A stretch of DNA of 64,000 bases, from positions 38,140 to 102,139 of the forward strand of contig CAMYNG010000004.1 in the NCBI GenBank assembly GCA_947259765.1. Direction: 5' to 3'. A program made the position numbers and the translations under genes. The notes under the pieces were generated by a model. The model saw nothing but the letters and a program-made list of their open reading frames with translations. It was not told the origin of the DNA and made no database searches. Below, piece after piece: positions 7,329 through 14,852 of this stretch. How positions within the stretch are numbered: position 1 is the stretch's first letter; every line of letters begins with the position of its first letter. Source of the DNA: an uncultured Ectothiorhodospiraceae bacterium (GTDB lineage Bacteria > Pseudomonadota > Gammaproteobacteria > CAMYNG01).

Positions 7329-8013
7329 AAAAAGCGCCTTGTTACTGGATATGAATGGTACGTTCATGTTTGGGCACGACCGATTCGATGCGACCGAGGA
7401 CTTTTCCGTTCATCACAAAAACATTGGTGGAACGTTACCTGCTGCCGAAATAAACAGGGTTATACGCGCCGCCTATCAGTTCCTTGATCGTAGATATACT
7501 GACGAGCTATTTCGAGACAATTTTCCGTCCATTCGAGACGCGATTAACGCAGTTAAAAGACGAGATTTATCTGAAAAAGAGATTTGCATGATAATCGACA
7601 CATTTTCATTCCACGAGCTTGGTTATATCTCAGATGAATATATGGATGTCTTGCTTAAGCTGCGCGAGCGGTTTGAGTTGTCAGCAGTCATTGATATATG
7701 GTCGCCGAAAAAAAACTGGGTTGAAATGTTTGAGTCTCGCGGTATTAATAAACTTTTTTCGGCATCGTCTTTTTCTTCAGATCGCGGCATGGTTAAACCC
7801 TCCCCGAAACCGTTTGAGATTGTGGTGAACCAATTAAATATCCCAAAAGAAGAATGCTTGGTGATAGGGGACTCACCGAGGCGAGATCTTGGAGGCGCAT
7901 ATGCAGCGGGTATCGATTGTGTTCTTGTTGGTGATGCCACTGATGCTCGGGCTTTAGGCAGTTTCCCAAGTTTATTGGAGCTATGTGATGAAATTATGTG
8001 TAGCAACCGATGA
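7318..8013 (+). CDS. HAD-superfamily hydrolase
   Basis: The likely start is ATG 7318, just inside the GNAT gene; the track start at 7243 would place 25 codons in an out-of-frame overlap. HAD motif I is LLLDMNGTFMFG: the nucleophile Asp is kept, but the usual second Asp of DxD is Asn. Motif II is IDIWS, motif III is the Lys of MVKPSPKPF, and motif IV is GDSPRRDLGGAYAAG. The helical cap between motifs I and II fits subfamily I phosphatases. A phosphatase acting on a small metabolite is likely. The Asn substitution at the acid/base position recalls mutase-like or specialised members. Confidence 0.75.
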   Translation: MFAEKSALLLDMNGTFMFGHDRFDATEDFSVHHKNIGGTLPAAEINRVIRAAYQFLDRRYTDELFRDNFPSIRDAINAVKRRDLSEKEICMIIDTFSFHELGYISDEYMDVLLKLRERFELSAVIDIWSPKKNWVEMFESRGINKLFSASSFSSDRGMVKPSPKPFEIVVNQLNIPKEECLVIGDSPRRDLGGAYAAGIDCVLVGDATDARALGSFPSLLELCDEIMCSNR

Positions 8014-8094
8014 TGCAAAACACACGCCGGTAGCTCGGAATGTGATTTTGCCTGTCGCTCTAAGGGAAGGATCTGTGGCGCTAAATCTCGTTAG

Positions 8095-8123
8095 TTGACA
8101 AAGTACAGATACTTATTCATAGT
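8095..8123 (+). promoter_or_regulatory. Sigma70-type promoter of the Trp-codon leader
   Basis: A perfect -35 TTGACA (8095-8100), a 17-bp spacer and a -10 CATAGT (8118-8123). Transcription would start near 8130, at or next to the leader ORF's ATG, so that ORF would be leaderless. The overlapping TTAGTTGACAAAGTAC loosely resembles a TrpR operator half-site (TAGTTAACTAGTAC) with a one-base insertion; TrpR binding is speculative. Confidence 0.55.
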
Positions 8124-8130
8124 GGAAAGC

Positions 8131-8199
8131 ATGCAAAGTCAACTCAGTATATTTCAGCAAATTATTACCCTCATTCAAAGAGGGTGGTGGGTTTGCTAG
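8131..8199 (+). CDS. 22-residue leader peptide with tandem Trp codons
   Basis: The ORF ends IQRGWWVC and places two adjacent TGG codons (8185-8190) 16 bases before the intrinsic terminator's 5' region. RGWW near the end is the hallmark of trp-operon leader peptides such as E. coli TrpL (KGWWRTS). It lies between a good promoter and a terminator ahead of a gene not known to be tryptophan-related. ACCCTC (8167-8172) pairs with GAGGGT (8180-8185), and GGTGGGTTT (8186-8194) pairs with AAACCCGCC (8218-8226), the 5' arm of the terminator. No separate Shine-Dalgarno exists if transcription starts at 8130. Confidence 0.45.
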   Translation: MQSQLSIFQQIITLIQRGWWVC

Positions 8200-8214
8200 T
8201 GCACAAGTAATTCG

Positions 8215-8243
8215 AAAAAACCCGCCCTTGAGGCGGGTTTTTT
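8215..8243 (+). terminator. Intrinsic terminator/attenuator between promoter and gene
   Basis: AAAAAACCCGCC, loop CTTGA, then GGCGGGTTTTTT: a perfect 12-bp stem with a T run. Because it lies after the promoter and 41 bp before the SnoaL-like start codon, most transcripts should stop here unless antitermination occurs. Confidence 0.85.
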
Positions 8244-8284
8244 GTTTCTGTCTCTGGGGCTAAATCTCAGCCAAAGGAGGCAAA

Positions 8285-8689
8285 ATGAATATGCATGCTA
8301 TAGAAAAGGAAATCGAAGCGGCGGATCGCGCGATCAACGAAAGTGATTTTGAAGTCGTATCAAATTCTTATGCTCAGGATGCGACACTTGTCGTCAGGCC
8401 GGGGTTGCTTGCAAATGGGCGACAAGAAATCCGGGAGGCCTATCAAAGGATATCTGACTACTTTAATGGTAGCCTGGAAGTATCACAAGGAGATGTACTC
8501 GTTGTTGAAGCGGGGGACACTGCCTTGGTTTTGGCAAAGACCTTTGTAAAATCTCCTAAAAAGCTTGATTCCGAATACCCTTCGGAGCGCGATGCTATTT
8601 ACGTCTATAGGAAAGAGGAAAATGGACGATGGTTGTGCGCAATCGATAATTCTTATGGCCTGGAGTTGCTCAGACAGCTCGATACCTGA
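8285..8689 (+). CDS. SnoaL-like/NTF2-fold protein
   Basis: A 134-residue protein with a strong AGGAGG ribosome site. AIEKEIEAADRAINESDF, then YAQDATLVVRPGLLANGRQE, then the strand-rich half ending RWLCAIDNSYG, fit the DUF4440/SnoaL cone-shaped NTF2-like fold that holds enzymes and ligand-binding proteins of many kinds. No conserved catalytic residue can be assigned. It is the only gene between the Trp-codon leader/attenuator and the terminator at 8705, so it should be transcribed alone and controlled by antitermination. Whether it relates to tryptophan or an indole compound is unknown. Confidence 0.7.
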   Translation: MNMHAIEKEIEAADRAINESDFEVVSNSYAQDATLVVRPGLLANGRQEIREAYQRISDYFNGSLEVSQGDVLVVEAGDTALVLAKTFVKSPKKLDSEYPSERDAIYVYRKEENGRWLCAIDNSYGLELLRQLDT

Positions 8690-8704
8690 CTAACACTACA
8701 GCTG

Positions 8705-8730
8705 GCCGTCGACCAACGGCTTTTTGTTTT
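8705..8730 (+). terminator. Intrinsic terminator after the SnoaL-like gene
   Basis: GCCGT (8705-8709), six-base loop, ACGGC (8716-8720), then TTTTTGTTTT. It closes the single-gene unit and separates it from the opposite-strand gene ending at 8781. Confidence 0.7.
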
Positions 8731-8780
8731 GCGTTGCGCTAGGGTCGCGGCCAGCTGGTGTCGAACTATTGTCCCCCCAT

Positions 8781-9419
8781 TTAGTCGCCTCGCCGATAGA
8801 CCGTGTGCGTCAACGACCTCGCCAGGGTTTTCGCCTCCTTCTCCATCACCTCGGTAATGGGCTGCGTGACCGCATCCCGAGCCAGGGTAAGCAGATGGGG
8901 GATGCGTACAGAGCGGCTTAGCATGCGTGTTTCCATGGCATAGAGATTAAGTATTTCATTTAACAAGTCCTGGAACTGCGCCTCGCTATAGAGTTCGCTC
9001 ACTGCAGAGCGAAACGAGCTTGCGTCCGGCCATTGGGTAAGTATGCGGTAGCTGGTTTGTAATAGAACTTCTATGCGTTGTTGCCGATAGTGTTCTATAT
9101 CCTGATATTGTATCTGGATATCGATAGGGAATACCGCTGCTTTGCGCACAAAGGCTTCGTCGACTTCCCGTGCGTCCTGCAGCAGGGCGGCCACATGAAC
9201 AGAGTCCGGCCTGGCCCCTGATTGATGCAAGCTGGCCGCTTTGGTGATGACCATGCGGTCTTTCTCAATTTCCTTGCCGACGTTGATGTCGAGGAACGAC
9301 TGAAAGGCGGGTAGTGCTAGCCTGAACAGGGTGTATCCTTTAAGACCTTCCACAGTGCGCTGGCTGAAGGTCTCCATCATAACGCGGTTCATGGTACAAA
9401 GTAGTTTTGCCCTGTTCAT
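8781..9419 (-). CDS. Conserved-looking helical protein of unknown function
   Basis: A 212-residue, mostly helical soluble protein (MNRAKLLCTMNRVMMETFSQ..., LLQDAREVDEAFVRK, YRQQRIEVLLQTSYRIL, RMLSRSVRIPHLLTLARD). No catalytic motif or membrane segment is evident and I do not recognise the family. It starts 30 bp after the methyltransferase stop on the same strand, with no promoter between, so it is probably co-transcribed with it and may act on or with the methyltransferase. Confidence 0.65.
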   Translation of the reverse strand: MNRAKLLCTMNRVMMETFSQRTVEGLKGYTLFRLALPAFQSFLDINVGKEIEKDRMVITKAASLHQSGARPDSVHVAALLQDAREVDEAFVRKAAVFPIDIQIQYQDIEHYRQQRIEVLLQTSYRILTQWPDASSFRSAVSELYSEAQFQDLLNEILNLYAMETRMLSRSVRIPHLLTLARDAVTQPITEVMEKEAKTLARSLTHTVYRRGD

Positions 9420-9449
9420 AGCGCCGGGTTTATAGTCTCCGGCCGGTGA

Positions 9450-10223
9450 CTAAGCGTCGCGAGGCTTCATCGCCTTGTGATAGCCAATCATGCCGCTTAG
9501 CAACGTTCGACTTGAGATGTCTTCGAATTCCACATCACGGAGCAGGTCCGAGAATTCGTCTGCAGAATAGAACATACGCAGTGCGCTAATAAAATACTCC
9601 TTACAGCCGTGGGCTGAAGACGAGCTACGAAATACCAGGGCGGTAAAGTTCAGACAAAAACGCAGATAGGCATAGTAGCTTTGCTCCACAAATTTATTGG
9701 CCGGGCGCAGCATATCGCAGTGATAGAAGTGGCCGCCTGGCTTCAGCACGCGCCGTATTTCCTGACACACATCCATGATGCGCAAATGCCGAGAGGCGTA
9801 TTGGAGGGTAATAACGTCGAAGTGATTGTCGGGGAAAGGTAACACGTGGACATCACCTATAGTGCTATCGATATGCATACCGCGTTTGCGCGCGGATTTC
9901 TGTCCGACGGCCTGCATGGCCTTGCTGCGGTCCATCGCATGAACCTGCAGTCCCGGCTGTTTATCCAGTAGTGCGATGCCAATGGCGTTGGTTCCGGCAC
10001 AAACGTCGAGCACTTTCTGTCCACTTTGAACGTCGATACTGGCGATAAAACGATTGCGAAACCAGTTCCAAAGACCCAGGCTGGCCACATGGTTGGCGCG
10101 GTCGTAATATCGGGCGACATCCGCAAAGACATCATCCAGCTCTTCCACCCAAACCTGCTTGAATTGCTCCTCCCGGTTTTCCTCTCTTGCGGAAAATGGG
10201 ATAGCGCGTTCACCGTTGGCCAT
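9450..10223 (-). CDS. UbiE/COQ5-like SAM-dependent methyltransferase
   Basis: A 257-residue class I methyltransferase. Motif I is KVLDVCAGTNAIGIALL, the acidic end of strand 2 is VHAMDRS, motif II-like is GDVHVLPFPDNHFDVITLQY, and RRVLKPGGHFYHCDM is the post-III signature. The order and YDRANHVASLGL..WNWFR lead-in resemble UbiE/COQ5 quinone methyltransferases. Motif I differs from canonical UbiE (LDLAGGTGD), and the segment after 165 is divergent, so a quinone or other lipid-like substrate is possible but not assured. First gene of a two-gene unit. Confidence 0.75.
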   Translation of the reverse strand: MANGERAIPFSAREENREEQFKQVWVEELDDVFADVARYYDRANHVASLGLWNWFRNRFIASIDVQSGQKVLDVCAGTNAIGIALLDKQPGLQVHAMDRSKAMQAVGQKSARKRGMHIDSTIGDVHVLPFPDNHFDVITLQYASRHLRIMDVCQEIRRVLKPGGHFYHCDMLRPANKFVEQSYYAYLRFCLNFTALVFRSSSSAHGCKEYFISALRMFYSADEFSDLLRDVEFEDISSRTLLSGMIGYHKAMKPRDA

Positions 10224-10381
10224 GTTGTCTCCTTGTTGTTGTTTTGTGTTGTTTTAAATATAGCAGTGATGGCCCAGTTTTAACGAGAAATATTGGGGCT
10301 GGATCAAAGTTTACGCTATTATTAAACGACAGTTGTATGCTGACTCCACCATGTAATCTAGTCTATGGTTACGGGGTAGAA

Positions 10382-10846
10382 ATGAAAATCGCTATTACAC
10401 CAAAAAACGCCATGCCAGATTTCGTGTTGGACCCAAAATTATTGGAGGATTGCCATACGCTCGGGTCCTTCGATAACAGTATTCTGTTGTTGATGCGCAA
10501 CGCATTGTTCCCCTGGTTTGTGCTGGTTCCGCAAGCAAAGGAAATCGAATTTTATAGGTTGGATCTTGAATTGCAGCTGGAAATTTTAGGCCAGATCAAT
10601 TTTCTATCGCAGTTTATTGATGAAAATTACAGTATTGATAAGATTAACATCGGCGCAATTGGTAATATCGTTTCACAGCTGCACGTTCATGTCGTGGGCA
10701 GAAGAAAAACCGATGTGTGTTGGCCGGGTGTTGTTTGGGGCACTACGGAATGTGAGCCCTACGAACCGGAACAAGTCGAACTTATTCGGGAAAAGCTGGT
10801 TATCTCTTCCGGTGGTCCGTTTCTTGCTCATGATGTTTGCGTTTAA
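10382..10846 (+). CDS. HIT-domain nucleotide-binding protein
   Basis: The start is taken at ATG 10382, where family similarity begins (MKIAITPKNAMPDFVLDPKL); the 46 extra codons in the track look non-coding. The histidine-triad motif is QLHVHVVGR (HxHx-hydrophobic), followed by the WPGVVWG signature of short bacterial HIT proteins. Such enzymes hydrolyse or transfer nucleotides (for example dinucleoside polyphosphates), with the central His as nucleophile. 154 residues is a normal length. The VOC gene follows after 15 bp, so the two are likely co-transcribed. Confidence 0.8.
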   Translation: MKIAITPKNAMPDFVLDPKLLEDCHTLGSFDNSILLLMRNALFPWFVLVPQAKEIEFYRLDLELQLEILGQINFLSQFIDENYSIDKINIGAIGNIVSQLHVHVVGRRKTDVCWPGVVWGTTECEPYEPEQVELIREKLVISSGGPFLAHDVCV

Positions 10847-10861
10847 AAGGAGAAAACCGCA

Positions 10862-11263
10862 GTGGCGAATGACAATTCCAGTATAATTTCTCATGTTTCA
10901 ATTGGTACGAACGACTTTGAGGGCGCTGTAGCCTTTTACGATAGTGTACTGTCAACACTGGGTTGTAAAGAGATCATGAAATATCCAGGCGCCGTGGCAT
11001 ATGGACGCGAGTACCCGGAGTTTTGGGTGCAAACACCCATTGACGGGAATCCGGCATCGGTTGGTAACGGCTCCCATATCGGTTTCATCGCCGATTCCAA
11101 GGAAGCGGTGCACGCGTTTCACAAAGCGGCGCTGGACGCGGGGGGAGTTGACGATGGCGCCCCTGGGCCGCGCCCTGATTACGGTGATGCTTATTACGGG
11201 TGTTTTATTCGTGATCTGGACGGGAACAAAATAGAAGCAACATACTGGAATGAAGTACTCTAA
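10862..11263 (+). CDS. VOC-family (glyoxalase/bleomycin-resistance fold) protein
   Basis: A 133-residue protein starting at GTG 10862 behind AAAAGGAG. ISHVSIGTNDFEGAVAFYDSVL is the classic first beta-alpha-beta unit, with His and the final Glu (RDLDGNKIEATYWNE) as likely metal ligands; NGSHIGFIADSKEAVHAFHKAA is the second unit. This pattern is typical of lyase-like VOC proteins annotated as glyoxalase-like. Substrate unknown. Confidence 0.8.
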   Translation: MANDNSSIISHVSIGTNDFEGAVAFYDSVLSTLGCKEIMKYPGAVAYGREYPEFWVQTPIDGNPASVGNGSHIGFIADSKEAVHAFHKAALDAGGVDDGAPGPRPDYGDAYYGCFIRDLDGNKIEATYWNEVL

Positions 11264-11321
11264 ACAGGAGAGCTGTCGCCCGGACAAATGGTTGTCAAAC
11301 AAAGCAGAGCCAAAATCGGAA

Positions 11322-13247
11322 CTAATTACTCAGCAACCTCGATTCGCTATTTGAATCCGACCAGTTTGACCACCACCGGGTAAACTCTGCGGCGTCAATG
11401 GGACGGCAAATATGGTAGCCCTGAGCGTAGTCGCAAGCAAAATTTTGCAACATATCCAGGCTTTGACTGTCCTCGATACCTTCCGCGGTGGCTAGCAAAT
11501 TTAAACTGTGGGCAAGGTCAATTGTTGATTTAACTATAGCCTGGTCGTCCGAATCATTAACCATATTCAACACGAACGAGCGATCAATTTTAAGCTCTTT
11601 TATTGCCAGCCGTTTAACGTATGATAATGACGAATAGCCAGTTCCGAAATCATCGACCGCGATTTTTGCTCCCCACAGGCTTATATCGTGGATCACGCGT
11701 TTCGCCTGTTCTGGATCAAACATAATACTGCTTTCCGTAATTTCAAATAGCAACCAGTCTGGATCTATTTTCCAGTATTCCGCCAGCTTTTGAAGTTGCT
11801 CCGGAAAAGTCGCGTTTTGCAAGTTCTTTGCGGAAATGTTGATTGCCACTTGCAGGTTGAGTCCACTTTTTTTCCAGGTGCTCAATTGTTCCATGGCCAA
11901 TTCCAGAACGAGATCGGTGAGAGCGTTTATCATTCCCGCTTGCTCTGCAATGGTTATGAACGTAACGGGTGAAATGTACCCATATTGGGGATGTTCCCAA
12001 CGGGCGAGCGCCTCGACGCCGATGACTTTGTTCGTTTGAAGTTCTATTTTCGGTTGGTAGTGCAGGGTCAGTAATTTCTGATCAATGGCCTGGCGTAACT
12101 CGGCCGCTAAAGCGAGACGACCGGGAGCCGTATCGTCATGTTCGGTCTGATACCAACAAAAATCCTGACCGCTTCGTTTCGCCTGATACATGGCGATATC
12201 GGCATGTCGAAGCAACTGCGAAGGTGAATCTCCATGATCGGGAAATTGTGACACGCCAATGCTGCCAGATATATTGAGATGGTATTCATTTACCATAACG
12301 TGTGGCTTAAGAACCTCGGTTATGGCTTCGGCAAGTTCACAGGCCCGTTGGCTAGAGGAATGATCTAAAACTACGACGTACTCGTCGCCACCGAGTCGGG
12401 CGAGAAATCCGTCTTCCGGTAACGACTCCAGCAGCCGTTGGCTAATCTGTACCAGTACTTCATCACCCATGTGATGTCCAAGGGTGTCATTAATCTCTTT
12501 GAAACGATCCAGATCCACAAGCAAGACGCCAACGTTCTCGCTACTCGTTCGCGCTGCATTGACGGTATTGGACAATTCTTGCAGAAAGTACGTCCGATTT
12601 GGCAGGCTGGTTAACTCGTCATGCAGGGCCTGGTAGCGAACCGTTTCACTTAGTTTTTTGAGTTCCGCAAAGGCGCGGTCCTTGTTTTCCACTTCTTGTT
12701 GTAACGCCGAACGTGACTGATTCAGGGAGTTCATCGTCCGCTGGAGTGCGGCAAAGGGCAAAACGCGGAGCACAACATTGACAATAATGCCCAGCATGAG
12801 TGAGCCGAGAAATACCAGAAACGACGTGATTAAAAGCGGACGCAGGCTGAGCTGTGCTTCGATCCAGCCCACCGTTCTGGAGCCGTCTGAAAGTTCGGAG
12901 CGACGTGTCTTTACGGGTTCCGCCTGAGATTCGCTAATTGTAACCAACTCTAGACCATCGTTAGTTACGATGGTTAAGTTGACTAAGCGGTCACGTTGGT
13001 GAGCAGCCTCCAGAAAATCCACCAGACGGGGTTCTTGCAGTTCCCAGGTGTCCGGATGGACAAAAATAATTTTTGAAATACTTTCGGCGGCGTGATCGGC
13101 TTGCGCCAAAAGTCGTTGGTCTTCGTATTGAGACGCGACCCAATAATAGCCAAAAGGGATCCCAATAGAAATTGTCGCGGCAATGACGATTGCTGTCAGG
13201 CTCGTAATTCGTGCCAATTTCTGCTGCGAGTACGATAGGTCTCCCAT
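11322..13247 (-). CDS. Membrane-bound GGDEF-EAL c-di-GMP enzyme
   Basis: 641 residues. An N-terminal membrane span (LTAIVIAATISIGIPFGYYW) and a second near 133-155 enclose a periplasmic sensor of about 100 residues. A coiled linker (LNQSRSALQQEVENKDRAFA) leads to the GGDEF domain (LARLGGDEYVVVL, active-site motif kept, no obvious RxxD inhibitory site) and then an EAL domain (VEALARWEHP, NISAKNLQ, FEITESSIM, DDFGTGYSSL, AEGIED). Both sets of catalytic residues look intact, so synthesis and hydrolysis of cyclic di-GMP are both possible. Its start codon lies 4 bp from the binding-protein gene's stop, so the two are one operon. Confidence 0.92.
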   Translation of the reverse strand: MGDLSYSQQKLARITSLTAIVIAATISIGIPFGYYWVASQYEDQRLLAQADHAAESISKIIFVHPDTWELQEPRLVDFLEAAHQRDRLVNLTIVTNDGLELVTISESQAEPVKTRRSELSDGSRTVGWIEAQLSLRPLLITSFLVFLGSLMLGIIVNVVLRVLPFAALQRTMNSLNQSRSALQQEVENKDRAFAELKKLSETVRYQALHDELTSLPNRTYFLQELSNTVNAARTSSENVGVLLVDLDRFKEINDTLGHHMGDEVLVQISQRLLESLPEDGFLARLGGDEYVVVLDHSSSQRACELAEAITEVLKPHVMVNEYHLNISGSIGVSQFPDHGDSPSQLLRHADIAMYQAKRSGQDFCWYQTEHDDTAPGRLALAAELRQAIDQKLLTLHYQPKIELQTNKVIGVEALARWEHPQYGYISPVTFITIAEQAGMINALTDLVLELAMEQLSTWKKSGLNLQVAINISAKNLQNATFPEQLQKLAEYWKIDPDWLLFEITESSIMFDPEQAKRVIHDISLWGAKIAVDDFGTGYSSLSYVKRLAIKELKIDRSFVLNMVNDSDDQAIVKSTIDLAHSLNLLATAEGIEDSQSLDMLQNFACDYAQGYHICRPIDAAEFTRWWSNWSDSNSESRLLSN

Positions 13248-13251
13248 TTAT

Positions 13252-14097
13252 CTAGAACTCGAGAGTAACGTGGCCGGTTTGAGACAAGATCGCTTTTCCT
13301 TCCGGTGATTTTAGGAAGTCTAAAAACGGTCGAACTTGACCCGACCTTGAGGAGTTCACGATTAAATACAGTGGCTTGAAAATTCGGTAAGTTCCGTCGG
13401 CGGTGTTTTCAATCGTTGGTGCTATATTGTCCAGGACCAATGGCTTCAGCGGGCGTTTTTCGGCTTTGATCAGGGTTAATGTGGTGGTGCCAAAAGCGCC
13501 CGGAACCTTGGCAAGCATATCGGCAGCGTCTTGATCTGTTGCAGCTGTAGGGATCCCACGCCGTTTTCGAGCGGCGGCTAATGCAGGTTTGAGATCGGGG
13601 AAATATTTTCCAAGCAGCAGGGTGTCCGAATCCGAAGCGGGGCGGAGTATGGGCCGGGCAATTTCTCCACTAGGCCAGCGAATGTGTTCGCCCGAATACA
13701 TGTCTTTAAGTTGGGTTTGGGTCACTGCATGCACCGGGCTTGACTCCGCAACCGCAAACACCAACGGTGTGTTGGCGTAGTGAATGGCGACAAGCTCAGG
13801 AGATTTTTCTGATTGCTTAAGGGGCCGTGAGGTGAGTCCTATGTCTAGTTTGCCTGCCTGCACTGCCCGCACCCCTCCACCGCTTCCGAGACTGGGTAGT
13901 ACTTTGCAATTCGTTTCCGGATGAGCTTTGAACAAAGCCTGGCAAAGAATTTTCATCGTGGCCAAATCTGTGCCACTTCCGCCAATGCGCAGCACGGTTC
14001 CGGCCGCCGAATTTTCTACTCCCAGCCAGAAAGAGGCCAAAAACAGGAAAACCGACCCTACTACAAGACTAACAGTGTTTTGCCGCATAACTTGCAT
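13252..14097 (-). CDS. Periplasmic phosphate-type substrate-binding protein
   Basis: A PstS/PBP-like-2 protein: LRIGGSGTDLATMKILCQAL, LGSGGGVRAVQAGKLDIGLTSRPL, FAVAESSPV, then a second lobe with DSDTLLLGKYFP and GAFGTTTLTLIKAE. The signal peptide is MRQNTVSLVVGSVFLFLASF..ENSAAG. I take ATG 14097 as start because it gives a normal-length signal peptide; the track uses GTG 14142 and no start has a strong ribosome site. No ABC permease or ATPase is nearby. Pairing with the GGDEF-EAL gene suggests it presents a ligand to that enzyme's periplasmic domain. Confidence 0.8.
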   Translation of the reverse strand: MQVMRQNTVSLVVGSVFLFLASFWLGVENSAAGTVLRIGGSGTDLATMKILCQALFKAHPETNCKVLPSLGSGGGVRAVQAGKLDIGLTSRPLKQSEKSPELVAIHYANTPLVFAVAESSPVHAVTQTQLKDMYSGEHIRWPSGEIARPILRPASDSDTLLLGKYFPDLKPALAAARKRRGIPTAATDQDAADMLAKVPGAFGTTTLTLIKAEKRPLKPLVLDNIAPTIENTADGTYRIFKPLYLIVNSSRSGQVRPFLDFLKSPEGKAILSQTGHVTLEF

Positions 14098-14148
14098 AAC
14101 ATAATGAAAATAGTTGTTTTTTTGTGCTTGACGACGTTGCACAGATAA

Positions 14149-14852
14149 CTTTCAGGTACTTTGATTCTAATAGTAATCTCGGCCGCTAACTGGAATCACT
14201 TTAAAATCTACGTTTGTTACCAGGTTTACTTTTCGATTCGGAGTTTCATCGGTTAGCGTGGGGTGGCGACGCCGGTAGGTTTCCTCCGTATGCTATTTCA
14301 AGTTCTGTTGATAAAACGGCCGACGAGCACAATTTTATAATTACCGAAAATTTGTAAGGTTTTGCATGTATGTCAGAATAGGTGCGCATTAAACACGTGA
14401 AAAAGCACAGAAGTTTCGTCACGTGGACCGAATTAAAAACTTTCAGATAGAACCGAATCCTCGCAATGCATCTGAACTCTGCTCTGGGCGAAAAACCGGG
14501 TGCGTCACTCCTTAAAGATAGCAGGGTTAAACCCTGAGACAACTCAGCTACTTTTTTCCAAAATGTTTGAGTAACACATTCCTGACATTTGTACATTTGC
14601 TTGTTGAATGCTGTAACGGTTTAGTTTTTAAAACTAAAGTGATGACAAAGGAAAGAAAAAGGTAGGCCGTACCGATGGGTATACAACCTGAAAAATCCGG
14701 AAATTGTGCATTTTAACAAACGCAGGTGCCCCGCTCATTTTGACGACGACGACTAATGTCGCCTGGCTACGTTGGGGAGGGGCCCGTTTTCTATTACTGA
14801 ACAACTCTGCTAATATGCGCGCCTTTTTGCGTCATGCTAAATGAGGTCCGCG
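14149..14852. other. 700-bp intergenic region with small inverted repeats
   Basis: No convincing gene. It separates the divergent binding-protein and SulP genes and must hold both promoters. Two adjoining inverted repeats occur: CAGGGTT-A-AACCCTG (14522-14536) and CTGAG-ACAA-CTCAG (14534-14547), followed by a T6 run at 14552. They share three bases, so only one can form at a time. The minus-strand ORF at 14246-14596 has a random-looking composition and no recognised motif. Confidence 0.5.

Larger units (their letters stand above)
8073..8268 (+). repeat. Imperfect 17-bp direct repeat flanking the leader unit
   Basis: CTGTGGCGCTAAATCTC (8073-8089) recurs as CTCTGGGGCTAAATCTC (8252-8268) with two mismatches, 179 bp apart. 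The pair exactly brackets the promoter, Trp-codon ORF and terminator. This could be a duplication made when the module was inserted or a short homology used for its acquisition. Confidence 0.5.

Noticed and set aside
14455-14560. Possible c-di-GMP (GEMM) riboswitch
   Set aside because: Some bases resemble GEMM segments near the c-di-GMP gene, but the conserved pockets and order are missing and it lies away from the gene's 5' end.
14246-14596. 116-residue minus-strand ORF starting with a CxxC pair
   Set aside because: Only one Cys pair and a random-looking remainder; no domain and no neighbours on that strand.
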